NCBI RefSeq assembly: GCF_000002075.1
Contig: NW_004797396.1
Coordinates: 22,131-86,130, forward strand
DNA: 64,000 bases
DNA from: Aplysia californica
Taxonomy: Eukaryota; Mollusca; Gastropoda; Aplysiida; Aplysiidae
Direction of reading: 5' to 3'
This document shows positions 13,446-28,307 of the stretch, piece by piece; the stretch's first letter is position 1; each line of letters opens with the position of its first letter. The notes beneath the pieces were generated by a model. That model saw nothing but the letters and a program-made list of their open reading frames with translations, ran no database searches and was not told the origin of the DNA. Both the position numbers and the translations under genes were made by a program.

Positions 13446-16400
13446 CCTTCCTTCAAATCCACCTTTTTATTTTGAACTATTTCTTTTGCCCTACAGGTGA
13501 TCATATAGAGTACATTATTATTATTAACCCCTGTCACTTAATTTTGACCTTCATCGCCATAAATAAAGAGTATGATCTTAAACAGACGTGGACAATCGTG
13601 GTTCACCCTTCACTGATCGGCTTGGATGCTCTTGAAAAGCTTTCTATTAGCCTGGTCTATTCCCCATCCCCATCTGTTATGGTTTTCTTGTTGGTTGCTT
13701 TATGCTTACCCCTGCCTTGTTTATAATTCTGTTTTTCCAATGACAGTAAAACTTTCAAGGCCTTTATGTCGGTTCAAGTGTCCTTGAAACTGCAATTTGT
13801 CTCTTCCTAATTGCTGTTATTTGTGAGCAGCCCATGTTGATTTTTTTCAGCACTATCTCATTTGATTGTTTTTCCTTCCCATAGAATGTTCAACTGTCTC
13901 CTGAGAAACACCATTGCTGTATTCTTTTTTGTTTTCACTGTCTTTAGTAATTGTCCAGCATTCACAGTCGTGTAGAAAGGTTGACCACATGTGACATATA
14001 TATATATAAACCACAAAGAGCACTCAGCACTCAACAAAGCAGTCATCTATAATGTGAGATCTCCGTGAGTCAGGGTCAGGGATGAAGAAGCTGTTCAAGT
14101 TAACTGTCTTTCTCATGCCTTCTACAAAGTTAGATGGAGATTTTGTACTGTTCTCGGTAATCTTTTTTGATTGGTTTTACTTTTTTTATTATATATTTGC
14201 TTTATATTCTCTTTCCCTCCTGAAGACTTTGTCTTTGCGGGTTTACAGTCATGCTTAGAATTCCAGTTTCAGTGCAGTTTTGTCCATTGTCGGAAGATGA
14301 AACAAGACTTTCCGTCACATAATTTAGTTCACAATCAATTTGGAAGGCTCTTGTCTTTAAATCCAAAGTTAATTGCAGTCACTTGTTGACATTTTGAATA
14401 CTTTTAAAATAGATACTGTCATGACAAATTATTTCAGATCACTGACTTTAAGTGCCTTAAGTATAAGTAGGCCTGCATTGTATGTTCTTCATATAAACGA
14501 TTGAAAATATACTCTTTTTTTTCTTCACAGGTTACAGAGCCTTGTTCAACTTCAGAGATGAACTCGGAAATGAGAGCTATGGCAAGGTTAGTTAAATCAA
14601 CTATGCTTTTCTGATTAATTACGATATTTGTGAAACAAAGACAATGATTAACATACACTGGCATTCAGAATCTTTCGTTTGAAGAGAACTGAGCTAAGAC
14701 CTTTTACTATTACCAGAATCACATTTTGTCTGGTCTTGTAGAAAGTTGCATATAGTCTCATTGTGTTAGTTAGGTCAAATGAAAGGCTTGTTTGAAAAAA
14801 GCCTGAATACGGTAACGATAATAATCAGAAAACCTGATTTTTGTGTCTTTATGGGGGTAAAATGCCTGAAAAAAATTCAGTTTGGACTGCATTTTTTTAA
14901 AGTGACAGTCAAAAATTTTTTTGAAGATCATCTCTGCTATAGTACTCTTAACCCCTTCATGACAGCTCCCGTACATCGTACATCCAACATTGTGTGCCAA
15001 GATACTGTCCTCATTTACGAGGTATGTCATAAAATCAGCTGATTGCGACAATTGCGTGGACCTTACTATGTACACCGTATAGGATTTTATAATTACACTA
15101 AAACAGCTTTGAACGGAAAATTGGGTGCAGTAAAAGTTGGAAAAACCATATGTTACGAATGGGTTAAAAGAATGGAGATGTCTGTTATTTTTTAAAATAT
15201 ATACCTGCAACTTCCTCCTTCCTCCCTTCCCCCCCCCCCCAAATTGCCACAAAATTACAAAATTTATTGTTTTACTTCGTCTAACAACGTATATACTATA
15301 AATTTCATTTTGCATGCTCATACTTCATACAGATCATCAGTAAACACCAAGATGCTTTGGAAGCTGGCAATGCTTTCCCTGACACATTTTATCCTGATGT
15401 TTGTTTTCAGGGTAAGTATACTTCATGTACACTGTACTACTAACTGCACATATGATTATACTGGTTTGTTCTCTGGAGTATTTTGATAACCTCACACAAA
15501 TATGACCACTCAGTATCACCAGTGTCTTTAGTTTGAAGTCTTGACTTGCAATTAAGGAAATTCGTTAAGTAGTATTTTGTTACAGTGGTAGCTAAATTGT
15601 GTTTTAAAATCTTTTTATGATAAAATGTATGTTTATGAGTGTTCATGAATGCTGGTGCATCTGTGTTTGCTAGAATCCTTGCTTTTGGATGAGTTGCAAT
15701 ATTTTTTTCAAAAGAGAGTTCAGTTTTATTAGATCAAAGGCTTTTTATATATTGTTTGAATTATGTTAATTCCATAACTTTAAAAAAAAATTTGAGCAAT
15801 TTTAAGCATGTTTTACATTAAAGCTTGTTCATTTTGAAAGTGATGAAAGTATTAAATGGCTCTCAACCCAGAGTTCCTACTTGCAAGAAACAGTGGACTA
15901 TATTCAAATCAACATTGATTTGATTGTCTTTGTCTTTCTTTGGTCTTCGGGGAAATATCATGATCTATTAGATCATCAATTATGCAATTTTCTTTGCCTT
16001 TCTGTGGTCTCTAGGCAAATACTTTGACGGGATAGACTTTCATTTTTCGTTTTCTTCAACTTTTCTGTGGTCTGACTTGTAATTTGATTTTATTTGACTT
16101 TCTATGATCTCAAGGGAAGTACCACGATGTATCGGAGGATACACACTGGACACCTTTCAGCAATGTCACCATCAACTACATAAGAAATCGTTACCCACAG
16201 CCATGGGATGAGGTAAATTTCCTTTCATCATTTATCTGAAGTTGTGAATGTGAAATGATGAACATAACATAACACCACAGTCATTGCACAATTGTATAGG
16301 TAATTTTTTTTGTTTTTTTTTTGTAGGGGGGGGAGGGGGTTCTGGTTATTGATATGGTAAAATGCCTTTTACTTGTTTCGTATGATCAATATAAAGTTTT

Positions 16401-19309
16401 GTTTCCTGTTCTAATAATGTAATAATTGAGGCATTTTCACTTTGAGTCATGAGGTTGATGTAGGTAAGCTTTTTTTTTTTTTTTTAAGTTTTCTCAAAAC
16501 AACGAAAAGTGACTGAGGCAATTGTGTTATGACTTGTGACAATTATACATGTAGTAACAATTTATCAGAATTTGGACAGTGCTTTTCTTCTAATTAGTAG
16601 TCACTCTTCTGGTACAAGGTACAAAAAAACAGAAATATCTCAAGGAGGTTCATCAAATGGGCATGCCTTCACTCTCTCAGAAAACTGTTTTTACACCCAA
16701 AATGAACAATATAACTGTGAACATCTGTAAATTGCAGCAATTAAAATGTGCTGTTCATGGTTTTCACTGCCGGTATTAACACAACAATGCAGATAGATGA
16801 ATGTTTTTAATCTGAAATTCATCTTTAACGAATCCTTGAATTTATCATTAAAATTCATCTCCATAAGATTAGATAACCCAGTTGTGGGAGTGTGTGTATT
16901 TGCAAGAATTGACCGTATGGTATCCCAAATTTTCTAACAGATTTTTTTTACTCCGTTGGCACTTTATTTTACGCTGATTCCACAGAGCACCCAGAAACTG
17001 GTAGCCTTCTTAATGGGAGTAGTCTCCCATCAGGTGGCAGATGTCTCGTGGCACTCGTTAGGAATCCCACAAGGCTTTCTGTCTACCATGAGTTTTGTGA
17101 GTCCTTATTTTGGATTGCTTTATACTTACAACTTTCCTTAGTTTTCCTGCCTCTGATATGGTGAAATGGTTATGCTCTTTGACTTTGCTAGCAGAAGATG
17201 TGGGCTTGGTTGGATTTGGTTTACAAAAGTTTGTCTGCAACCAGAAATTTAAAAAAAAAAAAAAAAAAGAAAGAAAACTGTTGTCCATCTGGTTATATCA
17301 GGTTTTGACTATTGGCCTAGAATGTTAATGAAGAGTGCTCCTAACTGTAACAACATTGCTTTTTTCCTTGATGGGGAAAAGCCATCACTTCTCTGCTGCA
17401 GATCTGCTGTTTTGGGGCAATTAAAAATTTATGGGCAGGTAGAAGGTGCCACTGGCAGGTTGTAGTTTCTTACCTACCCTCTGTTTTTCTATTTGTCATT
17501 CTTGCTTTTGCCATGCAGTAAATGACCGTGACATGCTTTTCCTTTCGCAAGCAAACAAATCCGTATATGTGTCAGTAATTCTGTTTATTTATTTTTTAAA
17601 TTTCAGACGAATTATCATGGCGTCTATGGCACAGCGCACCATGATGGAGACCTTGGTGTGTTTTTATTTGGATTCCTTTGAGTAATGTTATGTTTGTTCT
17701 GAGCATGAAACTTATTTATCATTTCTACTTTAGTGGCACTGAAACAGTGATTCTATCACATCATGTTATGGAAGCGATAATGGTCTTTCAGTGTTAAAGT
17801 AAATGAGCTATTTTCTAGACTGGGACTCACTTTTGCCTTAAAATCTTTAATTAGTTTTGCTATAGCGTTGTGGATTTTTTAGATTATTTTTTTAATTTTT
17901 TAAAAAAAATTTTTTTTGGGGTAAGGGAATGTTCTTTTTACAAATTGAATTTTGTCCTTAGTTGTGGGCTTGAAAGCTTCTACTTTTGATGTGAGTTATT
18001 GTTTTTACTCTGTGACAAGTGGATTGCATTATGATCCTTTTTGCTAGCCACTGAGACTTAAACAGTCATTCCTGTTTGAGCTAGTCTGCAAATGCTTTGA
18101 AGTCTATGGTATTTACTTAGACTTGATGTCTTTTGTACTTGATTTTATCCCCGCTTTCAGGAGGTGAAGTTTTGAACTTGTATCAACTGGACCTGAGTTA
18201 TAGTGACATCGTAGGAGAATGGTGAGTCAAACTATACACCTGATTTTTGTGTCGGATATGTATGGTGGAGTCTGCTTAAATTGAACATGGTTAATCAAAA
18301 AACAGATGTGAATCGAAAGAAAATGAAATCCCCATTTTTTTCTTTCTATTTGAGCAACTTCTCTAAACCAAAAACTCAGCTAAACTGAAGAAAATCTGGC
18401 AGTCCCAAAAATCCCAGTTTAATTGGATTCCACTGTGTATCAATGCTGTAATGTACTAAGCATGTAACTGGAACAAACAGGTCAATTCATTTTTGTCCTG
18501 ACAATGTTGCCAATGTTGATTTACAGGTTTTCAATAAAAAATGAGGATTCAGCCTGCACTATAAATAGTATGAAAGCACTGTGGGTAAAACTTTTTTGTC
18601 TTGTCTCGTGAGACAGGTTTCCTTTATGATGAAAAATTTTCAAGGAACCAGGTACAATGTAAGAGGATAACAACAAAAATATGTGCATTATCACAGTGTG
18701 TTATCTGCTTTAATGGAAGAAAGAAAGTCTTTCTATTTGTCTGTTCGAAGATTGTTGCAATTTTTATGCTTTTTTTTAATGGAAAGGGAAGGGGCAAGAG
18801 CTGAATGTTGGCGTGTTGTTTGTGTTTACAATATTATATCACTTCATATGTTTGGACACAGTTGTGATTTAGACTATGATTTTTTTCTTTATTCTTCAAA
18901 AATGCAGACAATTATTTTTTCTTTCTTCTAGTGTTTCACAACACTTCTGATCACATTATTGTGGAGCATCTCTTTTTTTCGACGTCAACTAACATGTTAA
19001 GTCCTATTTTTATCATAGTTCTTTGTGTTTATGCATCAGTCATTTTGTTTTTTTCCGAAACTTACGTCACCATTACAGTTTAAGTATGCTTGTGACATCA
19101 ATGGTCTAAATGGTTAGGCTGTAGGGCTAGCAACCGAAAGGTCAAGGGTTCAAACCGGGTCAAGGGCCAGAAGTTGTGTCCTTGGAAAAGACAATTTACA
19201 TGAATTTTCCTCACTTCACCCAGGCGGGATTGCGTGCCTGGTTAAAGATAAGATAAGATACATCTTTATTGTCCAGATCCTGGCACATTGGTTTGGTGTT
19301 TCACCACAT

Positions 19310-19351
<42 letters not shown>

Positions 19352-22300
19352 GCACGCACACATGCACACACACATAGGCTTACAATCACATGCATAATAT
19401 AAATGAGCAGCAATATAAACAATAACAATCTTAAGCTAGATACACACTCAATGTTATTCTGATGCATGCTCTAAGATCGTAAGTATACTTATACAAGATG
19501 GTTAAGATGGAAGCATTTTGATGGATGATGGTAAAAATGACCTTCTATATCTTTCTTTGTTACAGCTCAGAAGCCTAGGTCTATAACTTCTGACTAATGC
19601 TTTTATTTGAGGGAACAAGGGATGTTTCTTGCCTTAAAAGATGGAATTATTTTTTTTAGTGCAAGCTGTTATAGACAGTAAAAGATTTTTGTTTGTTTTG
19701 TTAGTGTTTTAGCACTCAATCAGCTGCTTGCACTGTATGCTTCTCGGGAAGTGAAAAACGTTTCTAATTGCCCTTCAATTTTCTGGTGTGATAATATAGA
19801 TTGAGCCTCACAGCCTAACCCTCTAGACCATAGACGCCACAAGCATCTATAGACTATAATGGTGACATACAGTTTGCTGTTGAGTGGGGATATGCACTGT
19901 AAAAATGCTTTTTATGAATACTATAAATCTATTTAAGGGAAAATTTGTTTTGACTTTTGTAGACATTTTTAAAATGCTGCTTACTTGTATTAATACATAA
20001 TTGTCCAGACAGTTATTTTCCTGTTAGAAATATCCTTCTTTCTTCCTCTACAGGTATATACCATCAAATGACTTGATCAACATCTATGAAGCATATTATG
20101 GGAAACTGGTCATAGACTCTGACGTACTGGAGACCTGCTCAAAGATATCGTATCTTGCAAAGTATGTTGAAAGTATTCGGATTGTAGAAGATGATTACTT
20201 TGGAACTTCATCTATTCTTACTGAGAATCAAGACTTCAATGTTCTATCATAACTGCGCCAATTTTAGGAATACAAATGTATTTCATGGATTTGAATATAT
20301 AGTAGGAAAATTTAGTTTGATAAACTATTTGTGTATGTGTCTATCTGTGTTTGTGAAATAGAAGGGTAACGGGGGCTGTAGTTTCCTTTTAAAAATAAAA
20401 AGTCAAGGCTAATGCTGACTTTTTTTTTACTCCATAAGAGAGTAGGTGCAACTTGAAGCTTGACATTTTTTACTTATCATAGACAGTAAATAAATTAAAT
20501 TTGAATGATTCTGTGTCTGAATGAGTTTTCTTTTAGAGGGATAGGTCTCCTTTTCCTCTTCTTATGAAAAAAAAATCCTATTACTTTTTAGCTTCTTTTT
20601 TTTCCCACTGTTTCTAAGTTTTATGTTGTTGCTAGCAAAGGCAACTACATAAAGAATTCAAAATATGTCCCTATTTAGCTCAGATCTCTTTGTGATTTTA
20701 CTTTTCTCTTCTTTTTCAGAGTCGCAGAAAGACTGGTTGTTAGAAAGGTAAAAATCTAAATAGACATCGATACAAATTGACATCCCTGTGTGTTTGTACT
20801 TATAACGTAACTGACCCCCCCCCCCCCCCCCCCCCCACTTTCTACTGCTTGTAGTTGGCTTGGATGGGTAATACTTTTTTGGCTTCTCTTCATAGATTTT
20901 TTTTTTTCTGGTCTTGCTCCTTTTAAGCAATTGGCTTGTGGTTGGCACTGTCTCTCCTACTTCACTGCTACTGTTGTCTCAATCAAACTATTGCATAATG
21001 TAGTCATAACTGTGCTGGGACAGCGAATGTTTAGAGGCTACTGCCAGCGGGTCATACCTCTTTTCTTCCCCTCCTTTGTCTCTATTTGTACGTCTTACTT
21101 TTTCCCTGTGCTAAATGACCATCATTTTGTCAATGTACTTTTTACTCAAAATAAAATTGTTGAAAGTTTACAAACAATTTTAGCTCTTTTCCACTTGTGT
21201 GATGTTTAATGTGTTCTGCTCTTATCTCTGTGCTTTTACTCACATGTGGTTTGTTTTTTTTGCTATTTTTCTTTCAGTGCTTTTACACTCATTGTATGGG
21301 GGCTCTCATAGCCTGAAGGTTAAAGTGTTCACCTCTCATTCAAAGGTCCCGGGTTCGAATCTGGGTAGCGACAAAAAAATTTTCTTCTCTAAAATTGTCT
21401 CCTTTCACCTCCTTTCCTGCTTTCTAGCAATGTGTCGTCTGCTTTGGTCTCCACTTTCTGCCCCCACCCCCTTACCTCCTTTGCCCCCTCTTCTGGGCAC
21501 CTGACTCTTTATACAGCCTTTCTACTGCTACTCCTTGGCTCCTTCTTACTGCTTTCTTTCAGCCCCACCTCTGATCTTCTGGAAGGAAAGATCTACACTT
21601 ATCCTTCACGGACAAAAGCGAAAAATCTCGGAGGTCCCGTGGGCAAGTTGCGCACGTTAAAGATCCCTTGGTGGTCTAAAATCGATAAGAGTAGGCTTCG
21701 GCCGCCACCTGGGCAAAATTATAAATTTCCTACCAACTGAATGTGTTCCGCGCGCTCATTTGACCTTATGCAGTTGCGAGCGCTGTAAAACACTTTTTTT
21801 TTAAACAAACAAAAAGAACTCATTCTTTGCTCTTCTTATTTCAATACTTACACTATCATGATATGTTCTTTTCTGTTCTCAGTAATTTCACACTCATATG
21901 CTCTTCTGTGTTTTTTGTCATTGTTTCAATTCTTACCCACTCATATATACTTTTAACGGGTGCTTCTTCTCCTTCCCCTCTATTATTTCTGCTTGTCTGC
22001 CTTTTCCCTGCTGTAAAAGACCATTGATATGTCAATGTGCTTCTCTTTACTCAAACTCAAAAACTCGCACTCATATGACCTTATGCAGTTGCGGGCGCCG
22101 TAAAACCCCATACTAAACTACTACTAAACTCAAAAACTATGTTCTTTAGTGTTTTCTGTTCTTTGTTTCAGTACTTTCCTATAACTGCCAAGAACAGTCC
22201 CTTCTTGGTAGACAATCTGTACAACTATTTCCTCGGGGGAATCGAAGACATGACTGTGTGGACACAGCGTATATGGAAGTACATCGCGTGGGGTCTGGAG

Positions 22301-25300
22301 CATGGAACTCAGTGAGTGAACAAGGACAATGTGAAATTTTAGTCAGTTGATTAACTCCTTATCTCCGGCAAGCCGCTACCTGCAGCTCACGGTCAGAACT
22401 GCTGTGCCATCCAGTGAGCTGCTGGCAGGGGCTTGGGCACAGTTTTTTTACCTCGACTGTGACGTCAAATTACTTTTCGGCTGTTGCTGAAAACAGGTCT
22501 CTTTTATCAGGAGTTAATTCATTAGAGGAAGAACTATCAAAATAGGTTTACTAGTTTTGATTTAATGGCCAATTTAGTGACGTATATATGTCAATTTTAG
22601 ATTTTGTACCAAATGGGCCCAGGCATAGTAGGTTTACCCCCCCTCAGAGATTTAAAGAGTTTATGTTTGTATTTAATACAAATACCTGAACTGCTCTTTC
22701 CTAAATTTGCATTTCAATTTTATAATTCGCACTTTAGACCAACCCATCTTAGTGAATTTGTAGCCACCTTTTTAAAAAAAATTGTTAATCGTATTGTGTT
22801 ATGTTATCAGTATCCTGTTCAAGGTGGAATTCGATTTGCAAATTAATCCAATAAAGATCCTGCTGTATAACACTTTGCCCCCATGGGACGCTGATCGACG
22901 ATGGTAAACAACCATCTCTTTCCCGCACAAGAGGCCGATCAGTGACGGTGTGATATAGCAACAAAATCGTTGTAGTGTTTAAGTTATAATTTCCATTCTG
23001 AATGGTTTGTGCAGCCTTTGGGGGCAAATCAGTTTGTTTACAACTATTGGAGTAAATGTTTTGGGAAAATGTCGAGTAGACCTAGCATGATGCTACTTTA
23101 CACTGACGCCATGATGAGAATTCAGGTTATGACTGTGCTAGATCTAATGTTTTTAGTTCTAATTCTAATTCTTTTTTTTGGTGAAATGCAATCATCACAT
23201 TCAATTTTCTCAATGTACGGAAAATTTCAGAATGACTGGGGTGTTTTTGCCGAGATACAGAACTGACATACACCATCTGCTTGCTGGTCCGTGGGGGCAA
23301 AGGTTGTGCGCCCTGCACACTGATGGGTGGAAAGTGTTAAACTAAAAAGCACAGACATGTCAATGTGCTACAACATTGGAGAAAAAAAGTGTATGGCAGC
23401 CCATGTGAACCGCACATTTTGTGCACATCTATTCATTAACCGTCTGTCGTCAAGAATGAAGAAGAAAAAGAAAGACTCTTTAAAGGAATTTAAAGTGTAA
23501 TGAAAAAAAAATGTTTTTTTCTCATTCAGGCACTGAGGAATAATGCAGCTGGGATCAACCCATATGCTTTTTTGGGGTATAAGCTAAATATTTGTTGTGT
23601 GTATGTTTGTTTGCAGGTGCGTATTCTAATTTTATTAATTAACCATTAACCAGACATTTTTATAGGTCTGGAGACTCTTACTTTTACCAACTCTCTTTTC
23701 CCACAGTGTTAAGTCAAGATCTCAATTATTTACAAACACATGGAAAGCTATGATATCATAAACATTAATATCATCACAGTGGACGGGAGCTTAGAGGGCA
23801 CTACTATAAGTGGAGCCTGCTTCCCTTCTTTTCCTCTTGTGTTTCTGTCCTTTTTTCTTGCTTTTTCTTTGCTCTAGATGGCAGTTATCATTTAGATGTT
23901 TTTCTCTGTACTCAGTCTCTTTAAAGAGACAGCCCAATGTTCTACTGCTGACTTTTCTTCCTGCCTACTCTCTTTTCAGACAATGCAATCTTGATCATAA
24001 CCCTCTCTTCCTCCGCTGCAATGAGACAAGCGACTCTAGCCTTTTACAAAGACAACGCTCAACTGCTTCAAAAAATGGATTTTACATGAAGCCTCATCCT
24101 GATCTTATGAATCTAATGGATGAGGTTGTGGTGAAGAGACACGGGAGAGGAATTACTTTACAACCCAGTGATGCCTTGAGAGTAAGAATCATTTTTTTAT
24201 ATAGTGTTCCTTTAAACATTGCTTGTTTTTTTACATATTTGATAGCGACATTGTCCTTTTTTGTCGCTGATGTCAGTTAACTTTGTACTATGTATGGAGT
24301 GAAAAAGTATTTATTTTTCTCAGTGAAATAATCAATAAAAAAGGGTCTTGTATTCCAGCTGCTACAGGGTTTAGTTAATGTTCAAAACTTTTATCATAAA
24401 ACACTTTTGCCTTGTGGTTTCCTTTCATTCGTACATTTGTACCTGTCCATCTTTCTTTAAAAATTGATTGAAGTTGAAGACATTTTTTTGGAACTCACAT
24501 TGTCTGGTTCAGTCAGAAATGTTAAAAGATGAGACTGGGCCTGCTACCGTCTTGAAAAGATAGTATGCACAAACGGAAAAAAAAGCTTGATTTGCAAATT
24601 ACTTATCACATTGAGGTTGAGTACAGTGTCTCAGACTTCTATTTCTTATATTTCAATACAGGAAAAGATGGCTAAAACAGGCTATGTGAAGGACCATGCC
24701 GGCCATAGCTTACCACAGGGCTCTAGCCACAGTGGGAATAAAACCGTCAATACAGAAGTGAAGGACACAGTTGAAGCTGAACGTACACGCACTCCTGATT
24801 TTGTGTTCACATCTAGATTGCCTTACAGCAAGCTTGGCAGGTAAGGTGGATTAGGAAAGCTGTCAGAAAATGTAACGTGAAAAATGATGATATGTATAAA
24901 GGTGATACATTTTGCATCTTTTGCAGTCTGTAAACGCGACACAGAAGGCATTGCACCATGCTTGTGGTTGCCAGAGTGCAACAGTGTTCAAAATATGATT
25001 TTTTAAAGTTGTGATATAATAATAAACTGCTTTTATATAACACATATTCCTATGTGAAAGTTTTGTCTGTGTGCTTTACAATTTATTATTACCTAAACAG
25101 AACCTATGATATATTGAAGCATTCTCAGCTTCCAGGCTTGTAATGACTTGAATTTGGGTCTGTGGTTGCTTCAGACCTTTCTGAATGAGTGTATCGTCTC
25201 CAACTGTACCCATGGTTGGTTGAAGGGTTATTATTCATTATCACTACTTGAACCACTTCAGTCACTCTAGGGTTAAACCCCCCCCCCCCCCCTCAAGGGC

Positions 25301-28273
25301 AGTGCTACGGACTGAAGTTGTCTTTAAGCCATTCCCAAAGGGGGGATATTAACATATTCCTATGCACAGTAGAATAGTAAATGGGCTGATTTATCAATGT
25401 CATACTCATACTGTGCCGGAACAACATAGGGGGAACTGCTGCTTTTTCTTTCCTCATCCTGACTATCGTCATTTTTCCTCTACTTATTTTGTATATTTGT
25501 CACTCCCTTGTGAACTGCTATTTCCGGGGTGCCTTGATAGTCACAGCAGACTTTGTGCTGTTAGGTGCTAGAGAGGTGAGCAGAGTAAGCCTGATTCCCC
25601 GTTTAGACTTCTCTGTTGACATCCACCCCTGTGCGGTCATATGACCTTATGCAGTTGCAAGCGCCGTAAAACCTTACTAAAACAAAACAGGGTTAGAGGG
25701 GGGAGGGGGGGGGTGCATGTCAATTGAGAGATTATTATGTGTGGTCGGTGGGTGCCTTAGTGTGGTTTGTTTTTTATTTTTTGGCACTTAAATATGACTT
25801 ATTTGTTGGGCAAGTATGGTAAAACTCTTATTTAAACCTAACTGAACAGATTGCTATCTGAGCCAATCCAAGTAAGTACTGGTATAAGAAATCAATATTA
25901 TCCACTGAAGGTTCTGCTTCATTTCCGCACCTCTCTATTTATGTCTATGGTCCGTACAAAGGTGGTTTAAGGGCATGTCTCGAAGGTTGTAAATCTTTAT
26001 TATTCCCCTGTTGTTTCTATCTGTCTGTTTTTCTTTTACCCAGCTCTAAATGACTGTTGTTGTCTCTATGTACTTCTCATGTCTATACTATGGTCCTCAG
26101 CTTTATACAGTTATTGGTGTTTTGATATGGTCATCTTCATTTCAACGCCAGAAATTGACGTCACTGTTCTGTATTTACTGTACTTTTGTTTGTGGAGAGA
26201 CTGTTTAGTGGGTGGTTGGCGGGTGCTCTGGTGTGGTTTGGTTCTTTCCAATCCAACATCTATTGTCCTTATCTCCCCTCCTTTTTTGTGTTTGATACTC
26301 TCTTGTAAAACCTCTAATCTTCAGCACTTATAGGACCTTATTGTGTTGCAAGTGCTGTAATATACGTCCTAAAACTTTTTTTTAAAGACTGCTTATATGA
26401 ATGAAGTTCATGTTTTTCCCCAGTGCCTTTGCTGTTGCCGACTTGGACCAGGATGGAAATGAGGACCTTGTGGTGGGAAGTCCCGGGCACTCGTCCCCGT
26501 CTCATCAGCAGAACGGCATGGTCTTCATTCTCTTTGGTAAGATGCTTGTTTTGCTCTTTCATGTAAGTGCGTAGTTGAAAGGTTCGACTGATTGATCCTG
26601 CTTCTTTTCCTTTTCCTCTCTTGTTTCTGTCCATCAATCTTTCTTTATCCGATCACGAAATGACTGTTATTGTGTCAGTGTACTCTGTACTCAAAACTGT
26701 GTAAGGGGGCTCTCGTGGCCTAGAGGTTAAGGTGTTGGCCTCTCATTCAAAGGTCCCGGGTTCGATTCCGGGTAGCGACCAAAAAATTTTCTTCTCTAAA
26801 ATTGTCTCCTTTCCCATCCTTTCCTGATCTCTAGCAATGTTCTGTTGTCTGCTTTCATTTCCACTTTCTGCCCCCACCCCCTCACCCCCTTTGCCCCCTC
26901 CTCTGAGCTCCTGACTCTTTCTGCAGCCTTTCTACTGCTACTCCCTGGCTCCTCCTTACTGCTGTCTTTCTGCCACACCCCTGATCTTCTGGTAGGAAAG
27001 ATCTACACCTAGCCTTCTCGGACAAGGGCGAAAAATCTCGGAGGACCCGTGTGCAAGTTGCGCACGTTAAAGATCCCTTGGTGGTCTAAAATCGATAAGA
27101 GTAGGCTTCGGCCGCCACCCGGGCAAAATTCAAAATTTCCTACCAACGAAAAAGTATTAGGTGTGTCCCGCGCGCTCATATGACCTTATGCAGTTGCGAG
27201 CGCCGTAAAACCCTATACTAAACAAACAAAACAACAAAACTGTGTAATGGATGTTTAATTCTTTGCTATTTTTCATTTCCGTATATAAGTTTGTAACATT
27301 TCGCTATGGCATGGTTTATCTGTGGGTTTCATTCCATTCTCTTTTGGAGGGTGGGTGGGGGGGGGGGGGGGTCTATGTAAAAATTACACTGTATGGACAT
27401 GGTTTATGTAAATGGAAAGATCTAAATTTCTGCTCCTCTGTTTTTAATCTATTTTGAATTGAATCACTATCAATATCGTTATCCATTTCTATTTACATAT
27501 GTTTGGGTTGGTCCTTTTTAATTTCCAGGCTTTGCTTTTGCTTCTCATCTCCCAGGTCTGGTCATTTTTGTAAAAGATCTGTGAGTTCAAGATTTTGCAC
27601 TTATTTTTAGTTTGTTTTTGCTTTTTATCCATAGGTACTAAGGATGGTCTGAAACTTATTCATTCTGAAATCAGTGAAGCGGCGGATATACAGATACCTG
27701 GTCCCGAAGAAAACAATGGTGTATGTGATTCATTATTGCTCATTATAAATTTTTGTGCGGTCATTTATGAGTCTGCCTAATTTTGTTAGTGATAAGTTTT
27801 GATGTTTTACTAAAGCTGCTCTTGTGAAGAGACTTTAGATTTCTGTACAGAATGTCCTCATTACCATCCGGGTCCAAGTCGGCAACAGCAAAGGCACTGG
27901 GGAATAACACGAACTTCATTCATATAAGAGGACATGTATATAGACATAAGTCGTGACACTGCCTCCTGTAACACATAATCTGTAAACAAGAATGAGCGAG
28001 AAGCTTAAATTGAATGGTCCAAATAAGAAAAATTGTAAATAATTTGTATAATTCAGGGTGGAAGCTTCTCGGTCATTCTTGTTTTCAGATTATGTGTTAC
28101 AGGAGTCGGTGTCACAACTTATGTCTATATAACTTTTTTATGTTCCCTATTAATCACATTTTGCAGTTTTCAAAGATTGAAAAATTATACTTTATCAATC
28201 TCGGCAGGGAAATTTGAGTTACAATGGCAAACATACATACATACACATATACATACATACATACATACATACA

Positions 28274-28307
<34 letters not shown>

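Noticed and set aside
13280-13537. Open frames rich in Ser-Leu or Arg-Glu
   Set aside because: Low-complexity translation of the CT/GA microsatellite and poly-C run; the same applies at 56534-56728, 28219-28485 and 19216-19467.
21298-21370. Functional tRNA gene in the SINE head
   Set aside because: A-box and B-box are present but stems are poorly paired and identical heads recur in three dispersed copies with the same long body, so it is a SINE.
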